64,000 nucleotides of DNA from assembly GCF_023822005.2 (NCBI RefSeq), contig NZ_CP098806.1, positions 1,302,001 to 1,366,000 on the forward strand. Direction: 5' to 3'. This document shows, piece after piece, positions 1 through 9,243 of this stretch. The notes under the pieces are model-generated. The model was not told where the DNA came from. It made no database searches and worked only from the letters and a program-made list of their open reading frames with translations. The position numbers were made by a program, and so were the translations under genes. The stretch is from Dyadobacter fanqingshengii. GTDB taxonomy: Bacteria; Bacteroidota; Bacteroidia; Cytophagales; Spirosomataceae. How positions within the stretch are numbered: position 1 is the stretch's first letter; every line of letters begins with the position of its first letter.

Positions 1-253
1 GGACCATTGAATTACCCATTACAGTCGACTCATTGCGAAGCGATTTTCCAACGACGAGAACCGTTTTGGTTGGGATTTCCATGCCTTGGACAGCCAGTGA
101 GCGCTCGGTAATGACCGTGTTAACTGCCTTAATTTTATCCATTCCGCCCAAAGCAGTTACATGTTTGTCCACGATTTCGTCGACCGTTTGCGCAAAAGAG
201 CCTGCCGAGATCAAAGCCGCTGCAAAAGCGACGAACATTTTGGTTGTTTTCAT
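1..253 (-). CDS. Secreted LolA-like protein, partial (3' end outside window)
   Basis: The minus strand reads open from an ATG at 253 to the window edge, so only the first 84 or so residues are present. The first 21 residues form a clear signal peptide (MKTTK, then a hydrophobic Ala-rich core, ending SFAQ). The mature part begins TVDEIVDKHVTALGG, a motif that opens many Bacteroidota proteins annotated as outer membrane lipoprotein-sorting-like (LolA fold) proteins. It lies 60 bp downstream of the TonB-dependent receptor gene and in the same direction, so the two may be cotranscribed. The LolA-like assignment is family knowledge applied to a short N-terminus; function is not shown. Confidence 0.65.
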   Translation of the reverse strand, partial: MKTTKMFVAFAAALISAGSFAQTVDEIVDKHVTALGGMDKIKAVNTVITERSLAVQGMEIPTKTVLVVGKSLRNESTVMGNSMV

Positions 254-313
254 ACGTAGGTTTATTTGGAGTTAAATTAGTTTGTTTTCTTTAAAGTATT
301 GATTGTGAATTTA

Positions 314-2890
314 CTACCGGGGAGCATTGCCGCCGCCCGCAGGAGCGGGTCCCGATTGTCCGCTGCCTTCGCTCTTCACGTCGTCGTTGTTAACCGACTT
401 GGCTTTGCGTTTCGGAGCATCCATCGTCATCTTTCCGATTTTATAGGTAAATGTCAGCCTTACACCGCGGTTGTACATAAAAATATCGTTAACCTGGTTG
501 AAATCGGGAGACGTCAATTCTGTATGCATTTTGAAACGTCTGCTCAGGAAGTTTTCGGCAGCTAAGCCCAAACTTGCTTTTTTATCCGCAAATTCTTTTT
601 TCACACCCACGGTGTAAAAGCCAAACCCGCCCTGATGTCCCTGCAACTGAACCGTATTTCCTTGCATAAAGCCGAATGCCTGGGCTCCCCAGCCATTTTT
701 GAATGTTGCCTGAGAAAACAAACCGCCGCTCACGACGAAACCTGAATTATCCAATGTTCTGGAGACGCCTTTTTCCAGTGTCTGGCCTGTTAATGTGGTG
801 TAATAAAGATTTGAGAATATCCCGAAACTGATCTTCGTAGTTGCTGCGACATTCGCAAACAAGTTCAAACCATAAGCATGTTGCTTTCCGATGTTCTCGT
901 AAGTGGTGATAATCGCTCCCGCTAGTGTATCCGACGGCTGGCGCACCTGCGTGATCGCATTATTGGTCACCCGGCCAAAGAACGTTGCGTTGATGAACGT
1001 TTTCTTAATGTTTTTGCTCAATCCCAATTCAAAGTTATTGGTCAGTTCCGGTCTTAGTTCCGGGTTACCAATGGTAATGTTCTGCGGGTTGGCCGAGTTG
1101 AAGTTCGGGTTCAGCTGCTGTAAACCAGGACGCTGGATCCGACGGTTATAACCCAGTTTCAAGGTTGTTCCCTTGAACGTTTTGGAAGCATTTACACTCG
1201 GCACAAGCACACCATAATTACCCACACCAACCGTTCCTTCATTTGTGCTGGCATCAATGAATGTATGCTCATAGCGCAAACCACCTTTAAATGTGTAGCG
1301 TTTTTTGGTTGTATAAGTGTAAGAAGTGTAACCTGCTGCAATATTTTGGTGATAAGTCAAATCCCCCGCCGGTTGATCCAGTTCGGGGCGGAAATCACCA
1401 GTTGGATCAGCGATCAGGAAGTTGTAGGCGCTCGTAACTTCCCGGAAAATGGCTTTTCCACCAAATTCCAGCATTTGATTCTTTTTGATAGGCGTTTGAT
1501 AATCAGACTGTAACGTAAATTCCTGGTTAATGCTCTTGTTTAAATTGCGCTGGCGGTTGAGAAGCTCGTTGCTGCCGTTCAAAATATCCGCGTCAAAATC
1601 ATTGGTCAGATCATTACGGCTGTAAAGTGTTGAAATGCTCCATTCCTGCTGCGGTTTGAATGTATGCAGGTAATCAATGTTCGCATCTATCGTTCCCGAA
1701 AGGTTTTTTGCATCTACATTACGCGCTGAATTCAAGTCCATTGAACCCGTTTTCATAATGCGTGTTATCAGATCCTGCTGGCTGCGGAAGTTGCGCACAC
1801 CATAACGAACGCCTGCTGTAATGCTTTGATTCTTAGCCAGATCATAATCAAAACCAAGGTTATAATTTCCAAATAATCCACGGCTCGATCCGTCACCGGT
1901 CTGGCGCGTCACTGTAGACACATCATCCACAATGCTGGTTTGTTCCAGGGTTGTTTTAGTGATCGTGTTGTACATCCCACGACCAAAACCGCCAATGGTA
2001 AATCCGGCTTTTCCTTTGCGGTAACCACCATTTAAAGAAAGGATAGAACCGCGGTTTCCGATGCCGGAATCCACATTCAGGTTCAATCCCTGCAAGCTGT
2101 TTTTCTTGGTGATAATGTTGATGATCCCGCCGGAACCTTCCGCATCGTATTTGGCCGAAGGACTGGTGATCACCTCCACCGTCTTGATCTGATCAGCCGG
2201 AATCTGCTTCAACGCGTCGGCAACGCTGTTTGCAATGATCGTACTCGGCTTATTGTTTATCAGCACACGAATGTTCTGACTTCCGCGCAACGATACATTA
2301 CCATCCAGATCGACCGTTAGAAGCGGCACTTTCCGTAAAATATCCGTAGCGTCGCCGCCTTTTGCAGTGATGTCTTTTTCAGCATTGTAAACAAGTCTGT
2401 CGACCTTTTCTTCAATCAAGGCAGCTTGTCCCGTAACGGTAACTTCGTTTAATGTTTTGGTATTTGACGACAAATTGATCACGCCCAGATCCAGCTCCTG
2501 ACCTTTGTTGATTGTAATGTTGTCTATTGTTTTATTTACAAAGCCAATAAACGAAATCAGGACTTTATAGTCACCTGCTGCGAGTTTGGATAATGTGAAT
2601 TTACCTTTTTCATCGGCAACCGTTCCGTCAACAGCCTGACCGCTTGCTTTGCTGTAAAGTGCAATGCTGGCAAATTCGATGCCTTTTGCTGAGGAGGAGT
2701 CTACGATTGAACCGGAAAGTTTTGCAGTTCCTTTGGGGCTTTGGTCCCCGGCAGTTCCGGGCAGTGCCTTGGGCTGAGTGGTTCCACCGGCACCTGGAAA
2801 TTGTGCAATTGCGGGGGAAACGAAGGAGGCCAGAATGATGAATAAAGAAAGAAGAAGTTTGATCATTGTTATGGGATTGTATTTCACCAT
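314..2890 (-). CDS. TonB-dependent receptor-like outer membrane beta-barrel protein
   Basis: The 858-residue product has a signal peptide (about residues 9-29, ending PAIAQ), a carboxypeptidase-regulatory-like beta-sandwich (about 55-140, containing DSSSAKGIEFASIALYS), a plug domain (about 150-260, with LRKVPLLTVDLDGNVSLRG and INNKPS), then a long barrel of aromatic-rich alternating strands to about residue 825. This is the Bacteroidota OMP beta-brl_3 type rather than SusC, and no SusD lipoprotein is adjacent. The last 35 residues are an unusual hydrophilic Gly/Pro/Asn/Ser tail instead of a terminal aromatic strand. A second ATG at 2866 (MIKLLLSL) would give a tighter signal peptide and may be the true start. 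Substrate is unknown. Confidence 0.9.
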   Translation of the reverse strand: MVKYNPITMIKLLLSLFIILASFVSPAIAQFPGAGGTTQPKALPGTAGDQSPKGTAKLSGSIVDSSSAKGIEFASIALYSKASGQAVDGTVADEKGKFTLSKLAAGDYKVLISFIGFVNKTIDNITINKGQELDLGVINLSSNTKTLNEVTVTGQAALIEEKVDRLVYNAEKDITAKGGDATDILRKVPLLTVDLDGNVSLRGSQNIRVLINNKPSTIIANSVADALKQIPADQIKTVEVITSPSAKYDAEGSGGIINIITKKNSLQGLNLNVDSGIGNRGSILSLNGGYRKGKAGFTIGGFGRGMYNTITKTTLEQTSIVDDVSTVTRQTGDGSSRGLFGNYNLGFDYDLAKNQSITAGVRYGVRNFRSQQDLITRIMKTGSMDLNSARNVDAKNLSGTIDANIDYLHTFKPQQEWSISTLYSRNDLTNDFDADILNGSNELLNRQRNLNKSINQEFTLQSDYQTPIKKNQMLEFGGKAIFREVTSAYNFLIADPTGDFRPELDQPAGDLTYHQNIAAGYTSYTYTTKKRYTFKGGLRYEHTFIDASTNEGTVGVGNYGVLVPSVNASKTFKGTTLKLGYNRRIQRPGLQQLNPNFNSANPQNITIGNPELRPELTNNFELGLSKNIKKTFINATFFGRVTNNAITQVRQPSDTLAGAIITTYENIGKQHAYGLNLFANVAATTKISFGIFSNLYYTTLTGQTLEKGVSRTLDNSGFVVSGGLFSQATFKNGWGAQAFGFMQGNTVQLQGHQGGFGFYTVGVKKEFADKKASLGLAAENFLSRRFKMHTELTSPDFNQVNDIFMYNRGVRLTFTYKIGKMTMDAPKRKAKSVNNDDVKSEGSGQSGPAPAGGGNAPR

Positions 2891-2992
2891 AAAAATGCAA
2901 CGGAATAAAAAAACCTTATAGTAAATTATGATAAAGGCTTGATTAAACGGGATGGATGAAGCATTGGCGCAGATGGGCGAACCCTTTCAGGC

Positions 2993-3841
2993 TCACTTCG
3001 CCAAGTCCTTATACCCGATCAAAGTAATCTTCTTTTCTTTAATGGCAGCTTTGACCTTTGCGCTTGTAAAAAGATCAGTCACGCCCTGGCGGTCCGCAGC
3101 CACATCTTCATAGCCGATATGGTGGATGGCTTGTAATTCTGCATCATTGAGCCCGGGGTGGTCCACAAACATATAAGTTTTGCCGGGTTGTAGCTTATCC
3201 AGCATTTTAATGAAGCTATCTATTTTTTCTCCGGGAGTCTTGTGTGGTCCTTCATAACCGATATAGCTGACATTCGCGGGTTCGGGATCAATGGGGATTT
3301 TGTATTCTTTTGCCAGCTTTTTGGTCAATGCTCTTACTTCTTCGGAAATGCCCGTGCAGCCCATATGCGACGAAAAGTGCGTGATAGTGGGCAGTTTTTT
3401 TAATGCCAGTTCAATTTGCGCCCTGAACTCTTTTTCCACATCTTCAATCTTCCAGCTGTTTTCCATGATGGCGCGTTTGGGATAATTTTTATTGGCGCGC
3501 ACCATGGGATAAAAATAACCGTCTTCATCAACAAGGCTTGGGCAATCCGAAACCGGCCGCCACTTGACATTATCCCATTCGCTGGTCAGTGCAAGGTGAA
3601 TGCCAATGTCAGCACCGGGGTTGTCTTTCAGCATTTGCACCGCTTCCGGAAACCACGGCGATGGCACGATCACTTCAATGGATGTTTGAAAACCTTCCTT
3701 GAAACATTTCAAAAGCGCGAGGTTGCCCGAATGTGAGTAACCCATATCATCACCACGAACAATCAGTCGCGGCGCTGGCTGCTGTGCCTGGCATGCCAGT
3801 GCAAATAAAAACAGCGAAATCGAAAGGAAAATGTGTTTCAT
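2993..3841 (-). CDS. Secreted ChbG/HpnK (YdjC)-family carbohydrate deacetylase
   Basis: The protein has 282 residues with an N-terminal signal peptide (LFALACQAQQ). Metal-ligand motifs typical of the YdjC/ChbG family are visible: RGDDMGYS near residue 29, GIHLALTSEW near 80, and THFSSHMGC near 153. Members of this family remove acetyl groups from N-acetylated sugars such as chito-oligosaccharides. Export points to action on extracellular or periplasmic glycans. The gene is transcribed away from the divergent cytochrome/DUF1501 operon, with 87 bp between the starts. The exact substrate cannot be read from sequence. Confidence 0.85.
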   Translation of the reverse strand: MKHIFLSISLFLFALACQAQQPAPRLIVRGDDMGYSHSGNLALLKCFKEGFQTSIEVIVPSPWFPEAVQMLKDNPGADIGIHLALTSEWDNVKWRPVSDCPSLVDEDGYFYPMVRANKNYPKRAIMENSWKIEDVEKEFRAQIELALKKLPTITHFSSHMGCTGISEEVRALTKKLAKEYKIPIDPEPANVSYIGYEGPHKTPGEKIDSFIKMLDKLQPGKTYMFVDHPGLNDAELQAIHHIGYEDVAADRQGVTDLFTSAKVKAAIKEKKITLIGYKDLAK

Positions 3842-3928
3842 GGGCTTATTGGCAGCCGGTTAATGCTGTGTCGCAAATATAGCGATAGGAGAAATATTTA
3901 GGATTAAACTTTGAATGCTAAATAAAAA

Positions 3929-6900
3929 ATGACTAAAATCGGTATGACTAAAATGCTTGCAAAGCTAATATGTATCCTTTTCAGCATCGTAATGCTTTCC
4001 TGCGCACCCGATCTGCCCGAGGATGTGCAGCTTGCGTACGAGGAACTGCCTGAAAGACTGGACTATAACCAGCACGTAAAACCGGTGTTATCCGACAAAT
4101 GTTTTGCTTGTCACGGACCGGATAAGGCAAAGCAAAAGGCAGGATTGAGGCTGGACATTCAGGAAGCTGCATATAGTGATCTTCCCGAAAATAAAGGAAA
4201 AGTCGCCATTGATCCGGGCGATCTTGAAAACAGCGAAGTTGTCCGCCGCATCCTCTCGGGCGATCCCGAATATAGGATGCCGACGCCTTCGTCGCATTTA
4301 AGTCTGAATGCCAAAGAGAAAGCAATTTTGGTAAAATGGATCGAAGACGGCGCAGCATATAAGCCGCATTGGGCATTTGTGAAACCTGATAAAACCGAAG
4401 TTCCGGAAGTGGAAAATGAGGATTGGGTCAAAAATCCAATCGACCATTTTATCCTGGCAAAACTGGAAGCAGAAAAACTCAAACCTTCGGGCGAAGCCGA
4501 TAAAGAACTGTTACTCCGCAGGTTATCTTTTGATTTGACCGGGTTACCTCCTACAATTGCAGAAATTGATGCCTTTTTGAGTGATAGGTCAGCCAATGCT
4601 TACGAAAAACAGGTTGACCGGCTCCTGAAATCGCCGCATTATGGTGAGAAAATGGCGGTCGATTGGCTCGACTTAGCGCGTTTTGCGGATTCGCATGGTT
4701 ACACCGTCGATCGTCTGCGCGACATGTCGCCTTACCGCGATTGGGTGATCGGCGCATTCAATCAGAACTTTCCTTATGACAAATTCCTGCACTGGCAGCT
4801 TGCTGGCGACCTTATGCCCAAACCGACAAAGGATATGCTGATCGCAACGGCTTTTAACCGCAACCATCAGCAAAATATGGAAGGTGGGATTATTGAAGAA
4901 GAATTCCAAACTGAATACGTGGTGGACAGGACGAACACATTTGGCGACGCAATGCTCGGATTGTCAGTAGGCTGTGCCAAATGTCATGATCACAAATACG
5001 ACCCGATTTCTCAAAAAAACTATTACGAGCTTTTCAGTTTTTTCAATAATGTAAAAGAAGCCGGCCAGATTTCCTGGGATGATGCGCTTCCCGCGCCGAC
5101 ATTGATGTTACCGACCAATGAGCAGGAGAAAATGCTCCGATTCCTGAAATCGCGGGAGTTGGAACAACAAAAAATAGTTGAACAAAACCGAAAGGTTGAT
5201 AATGCCGGCTTTGAGAACTGGTTAGGCAGTGACGGTTTCAAAAAGTTGGCACATGAAAAAATCCCAAAGGCTGGCCTGCAAGCGCATTTTTCGTTTGATA
5301 AAAATACATTATCCAGTCAAATTTTGACGAATGATGTGAATCCGAAGCAGGCCGGAATCATGAAACGTGAATCGGGCATGACTGGCGATAAGCCCGTTTT
5401 CGCGAGCCATGGGCAAGGCTATGCGATGCGTTTTGATGGAGATGTATTTTTAGATCTGAATCAGGTTGGTGTTTTCAGGAGATCGGAACCTTTCAGCATT
5501 GGAATCTGGTTGAATGTGCCTGAGGGCATGAAGGAAGGTGTGATTTTGCATAAGAGCCAGGCGGAGCGGCTTTATAACTTCCGCGGCTATCATCTTTATC
5601 TGAAAAACAACAAATTGGAGCTGAATATGGCGCACACCGCGCCGTCGAATGCGATTACGAAAGTTTCGAAATCGTCAGTGCCCAGAGAAAAATGGATCCA
5701 GTTAACGATCACATATGACGGATCCTCGAAAGCAGCTGGCTTCAAGTTATTTCTTGACGGTGCGGAAATGGCGATGGAGACTGAGACGGATCAGTTGACA
5801 AAGGATATTTTATTTAAATCCAAAGTGCAACCGGGACTGCAAATAGGAGCCTGGTGGCGTGGAAACGGCTTTAAAAATGGATTGGCGGATGACATTGTCG
5901 TGTATAACCGCGTTTTGACGCCATTTGAAACAGGAATTCTGGCTGGCAGACTTGACTGGAAATCGATTGCATCTTTGGACAAAGGCGCAATGCCGGACAA
6001 GCAGCTTAACGTGCTGAAAGATTACTATTTAGCAGCGGTTTCGCAGTCGGTTAACAATGCGGAAAGCGAATTGCGCAATATCCGGACAACATTAGCTGAT
6101 TCTACAGAAAACATCCGGGAACTAATGGTTATGCAGGAAATGCCGAAACGGAAGAAAGCGCACGTTTTACTCCGCGGAAATTATGATGCTTTCGGGGAAG
6201 AGGTTTTTCCAAATACACCGAAATCAATATTGGTATTTCCTGAAAATTTACCCAAAAACAGATACGGCCTGGCGCAGTGGCTGACGAGTAAGGATAATCC
6301 GCTGACGGCGCGGGTTGCAGTGAACCGGTTCTGGCAGAATTTCTTCGGCACCGGACTTGTAAAAACCACAGAAGACTTTGGTAATCAGGGTGAAATGCCA
6401 AGCCATCTGGAATTACTGGACTGGCTGGCAATCGGGTTTCAGGAATCGGGCTGGAATGTGAAACAATTGAATAAGCTCATCGTGATGTCGGCCACTTACC
6501 GGCAGCGATCGGATGCATCCAGAGAAGTCCGTGAAAAAGATCCGGAAAACCGGTTGCTTTCACACAGTCCGGCTAACAGGCTTACGGCCGAAATGATTCG
6601 GGACAATGCATTGGCCGCGAGCGGTTTGATTAACAAGAAAATAGGCGGCCGGAGCGTGAAACCTTACCAGCCTGATGGACTTTGGGAAATTAATAATACA
6701 ACTTATCAGCGTGATTCAGGGGAAGCAGTTTACAGGCGAAGTCTTTATATAATCACAAAACGGTCCGTCCCCAATCCGACGCTCGCGACATTTGACGCCA
6801 CTTCCCGGAGTTTTTGCGTGGTAAGGCGGCAAAAAACCAATACGCCGCTGCAAGCGCTGGTAACATTAAATGATCCAACATTCAATGAAGCAGTGAAAGT

Positions 6901-7183
6901 GATGGGCCAGCAGATGGCTGCCAGTAAGAACGCAAATGATGCCATAGTAACGGCTTATCGCAAGTTAACAGGCAGAAAACCCTCCAAACAGGAAGTGGCT
7001 TTGATGGCAGAATTACAGAAAAAGCAGTTGGAAAAATTCAAAAGCGATCCAAAAAAAGTGGTGGGCTGGCTTGCCGAAGGACAATATGTTATTGATAAGA
7101 AAGCGGATCTGGCGCAAATAGCTGCCAATGCGGTCGTTGCGAGCACAATTTTGAATTCGGATGCATCCTTAACCAAGCGATGA
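3929..7183 (+). CDS. PSD1/planctomycete cytochrome c lipoprotein (PSCyt1-PSCyt2-LamG-DUF1553)
   Basis: This 1084-residue protein starts with a lipoprotein signal (VMLSCAP lipobox). A cytochrome-like PSCyt1 domain follows with the heme-binding motif CFACHGPD (about residue 58), then PSCyt2/DUF1549 (about 140-370) with a second CxxCH in CAKCHDHKYDP. A LamG/concanavalin-like insert (about 450-670, ending ADDIVVYNRVLTPFE) precedes the C-terminal DUF1553/PSD1 domain (about 790-1075). Such proteins are known from Planctomycetes and Bacteroidota, nearly always next to a DUF1501 gene, as here 3 bp downstream; their reaction is unknown. In-frame ATGs at 3944 and 3953 are alternative starts; 3953 gives the most compact lipoprotein signal. 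Confidence 0.9.
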   Translation: MTKIGMTKMLAKLICILFSIVMLSCAPDLPEDVQLAYEELPERLDYNQHVKPVLSDKCFACHGPDKAKQKAGLRLDIQEAAYSDLPENKGKVAIDPGDLENSEVVRRILSGDPEYRMPTPSSHLSLNAKEKAILVKWIEDGAAYKPHWAFVKPDKTEVPEVENEDWVKNPIDHFILAKLEAEKLKPSGEADKELLLRRLSFDLTGLPPTIAEIDAFLSDRSANAYEKQVDRLLKSPHYGEKMAVDWLDLARFADSHGYTVDRLRDMSPYRDWVIGAFNQNFPYDKFLHWQLAGDLMPKPTKDMLIATAFNRNHQQNMEGGIIEEEFQTEYVVDRTNTFGDAMLGLSVGCAKCHDHKYDPISQKNYYELFSFFNNVKEAGQISWDDALPAPTLMLPTNEQEKMLRFLKSRELEQQKIVEQNRKVDNAGFENWLGSDGFKKLAHEKIPKAGLQAHFSFDKNTLSSQILTNDVNPKQAGIMKRESGMTGDKPVFASHGQGYAMRFDGDVFLDLNQVGVFRRSEPFSIGIWLNVPEGMKEGVILHKSQAERLYNFRGYHLYLKNNKLELNMAHTAPSNAITKVSKSSVPREKWIQLTITYDGSSKAAGFKLFLDGAEMAMETETDQLTKDILFKSKVQPGLQIGAWWRGNGFKNGLADDIVVYNRVLTPFETGILAGRLDWKSIASLDKGAMPDKQLNVLKDYYLAAVSQSVNNAESELRNIRTTLADSTENIRELMVMQEMPKRKKAHVLLRGNYDAFGEEVFPNTPKSILVFPENLPKNRYGLAQWLTSKDNPLTARVAVNRFWQNFFGTGLVKTTEDFGNQGEMPSHLELLDWLAIGFQESGWNVKQLNKLIVMSATYRQRSDASREVREKDPENRLLSHSPANRLTAEMIRDNALAASGLINKKIGGRSVKPYQPDGLWEINNTTYQRDSGEAVYRRSLYIITKRSVPNPTLATFDATSRSFCVVRRQKTNTPLQALVTLNDPTFNEAVKVMGQQMAASKNANDAIVTAYRKLTGRKPSKQEVALMAELQKKQLEKFKSDPKKVVGWLAEGQYVIDKKADLAQIAANAVVASTILNSDASLTKR

Positions 7184-7186
7184 ACC

Positions 7187-8704
7187 ATGGAAAATCACCA
7201 TCATGAAGAACCTTTCAGGATCAACAGCCCTGAATTTGATATACTGAATAAAAAGCTGGAAAGGCGCAATTTCCTGGTTAAAACCTCACTGGGGCTGGGT
7301 GCACTGGCGATTGGATCGTTGTTTGGCGCCCAAAAACTTTTAGGTTCAGGGGCAGCCGCCACTTCCGAAGGCGCTGCAAGTTTGGAAGAAAAGGTGCTGA
7401 AAGCATTGCCGCACATTGCCCCCAAAGCGAAAAGAGTAGTTTACCTGTTCATGGCAGGCGGTCCTTCGCAGTTTGAGACATTCGATTATAAGCCAAAACT
7501 GGTCAGTATGGCTGGCCAGAACCTGCCGGATTCGGTTAGAAAAGGCCAAAGGTTAACGGGCATGAGCGCAAACCAGAGTTCATTGCCAGTTGTTCCGTCG
7601 ATTTACGGATTCAACCAGCATGGCAAAAGCGGGACTTGGGTGAGTGAATTAATGCCTTATACGGCTAAGGTTGTGGACGAGTTATGCATGATCAAATCGA
7701 TTTATTCCGAGGCGATTAACCATGATCCGGCGATCACATTTTTTCAGACGGGAAACCAGCTGCCAGGCAGGCCTTCCATTGGCTCCTGGGTTAGCTATGG
7801 GTTGGGGACGGATAATCAGAACCTTCCATCATTCATTGTTTTGGTTTCTAAAAACGGCTCCAAAGACCAGCCGTTGTATGCCAGACTTTGGGGAAACGGA
7901 TTTTTGCCATCCAAACATCAGGGTGTTCAGTTCAGGTCTGGAAAAGATCCGGTGCTTTTTTTGAACAATCCCGAAGGTTATGACGGTGCAGACAGGAAAG
8001 AAATGCTGGATTATCTGGCCAAACTCAACCAGCTTCAAAACGAGCCTTATGGCGATCCCGAAGTGGATGCGCGCATTGCGCAATATGAGATGGCATTCCG
8101 CATGCAAACGTCTGTGCCCGAAGTGATGGATACGGCGGGAGAACCCGATGAAATCTTTGAATTGTATGGACCCGATAGCCGCGATTCCGGCACTTATGCC
8201 GCCAACTGCATTCTGGCACGCAAGCTTTTGGAGAAAGATGTCAAATTCGTTCAGCTTTATCATCAGGGCTGGGATAACCACGGCGGATTACCCAAAGGCA
8301 TCGCGCACCAATGCAAAAATACGGATCAGGCAACGGCTGCATTGATCATGGATTTGAAACGCAGGGGTTTATTGGACGACACACTCGTGGTTTGGGGAGG
8401 TGAATTTGGCCGGACGGTTTATTCGCAGGGCAAACTAACCGCCGAAGATTACGGCCGGGACCACCATCCGCGCTGTTTCACCATGTGGATGGCCGGAGCG
8501 GGGGTAAAGCCGGGGATCAGCTTTGGTGAGACGGATGATTTTAGTTATAACATTTTGAAAGATCCGGTGCATGTGCATGATTTTCAGGCAACGCTAATGC
8601 ATTTAATGGGCGTGGACCATGAGCAACTAACCTATAAATTTCAGGGCCGCAGATTCAGGCTGACGGATGTGCATGGCCATGTTGTGAAGAGCATTCTGAC
8701 TTAA
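7187..8704 (+). CDS. DUF1501 domain-containing protein with Tat-type signal
   Basis: The 505-residue product carries a twin-arginine type leader (LERRNFLVKTSLGLGALAIG, about residues 27-46), so it is probably exported folded. The body is a DUF1501 domain, a family with an alkaline-phosphatase/sulfatase-like core; visible features are VVYLFMAGGPSQFETFDYKP, the SIYSEAINHDPA region, YHQGWDNHGGLP and VVWGGEFGRTVYSQG. It starts 3 bp after the PSCyt/DUF1553 stop, the standard pairing for both families, which implies a shared but unestablished role in a periplasmic or surface reaction. The long N-terminal stretch before the RR pair is usual for DUF1501 proteins. Confidence 0.92.
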   Translation: MENHHHEEPFRINSPEFDILNKKLERRNFLVKTSLGLGALAIGSLFGAQKLLGSGAAATSEGAASLEEKVLKALPHIAPKAKRVVYLFMAGGPSQFETFDYKPKLVSMAGQNLPDSVRKGQRLTGMSANQSSLPVVPSIYGFNQHGKSGTWVSELMPYTAKVVDELCMIKSIYSEAINHDPAITFFQTGNQLPGRPSIGSWVSYGLGTDNQNLPSFIVLVSKNGSKDQPLYARLWGNGFLPSKHQGVQFRSGKDPVLFLNNPEGYDGADRKEMLDYLAKLNQLQNEPYGDPEVDARIAQYEMAFRMQTSVPEVMDTAGEPDEIFELYGPDSRDSGTYAANCILARKLLEKDVKFVQLYHQGWDNHGGLPKGIAHQCKNTDQATAALIMDLKRRGLLDDTLVVWGGEFGRTVYSQGKLTAEDYGRDHHPRCFTMWMAGAGVKPGISFGETDDFSYNILKDPVHVHDFQATLMHLMGVDHEQLTYKFQGRRFRLTDVHGHVVKSILT

Positions 8705-8751
8705 TAATGTTGAATGCAACCGTTTTATGCAAATTTGTGTCAGCAATATTG

Positions 8752-9243
8752 ATGGATAAATTTGGCCTTTTGCTGACTGTTATGATTGCCGCGCAACTGT
8801 CGGGTTGTAAAACTGCTGAGTCGACGCTCCGTATTGAAAATGTTAGAAATTACGATCCCGACGCGGCTAACCATATTCTGTTCCTGGATTTTAAGATTAC
8901 CAAACGAGACGGAAAAACGGAACATGTCGAGCTGGTAAATGCGGTTTCCGGAAGTGGAAAGTTGAAAAATCTGGCGGCGCCGGTTCATAGTCCTCATCAG
9001 ATTAGCGTGATCCCGCGCTATTCGGTTGGTCACGAGGAAGTTCCGCTTTTTTTTGAACATCCGCTTTTTAAATCTGTTGAGGTCGCTAGCCAGGATGGAA
9101 AGCTCAGTAAGCGGGATTTGCATGCTAAGGAAGGCATTCTTTCAGTTCGCATGCAAAGGAAGAATGGTTTGGAAAAGATTGAATTACACAGCCTTACGCC
9201 GGACAGAGGAGACATCAAAATTTACACACTAAACTTAAAATAA
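8752..9243 (+). CDS. Small putative lipoprotein of unknown function
   Basis: I do not recognise the family. From the ATG at 8752 the product has 163 residues and opens with a convincing lipoprotein signal (MDKFGLLLTVMIAAQLSGC), which is why this start is preferred over the upstream in-frame ATG at 8707. The mature part looks all-beta, with no catalytic motif visible. It sits between the DUF1501 gene and the M64 peptidase gene and its stop codon directly precedes the next ATG, so it is cotranscribed and probably belongs to the same exported pathway. Confidence 0.75.
   Translation: MDKFGLLLTVMIAAQLSGCKTAESTLRIENVRNYDPDAANHILFLDFKITKRDGKTEHVELVNAVSGSGKLKNLAAPVHSPHQISVIPRYSVGHEEVPLFFEHPLFKSVEVASQDGKLSKRDLHAKEGILSVRMQRKNGLEKIELHSLTPDRGDIKIYTLNLK

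Noticed and set aside
314-2890. SusC of a polysaccharide-utilisation locus
   Set aside because: No SusD neighbour, no glycoside hydrolases nearby, and the barrel type is OMP beta-brl_3.
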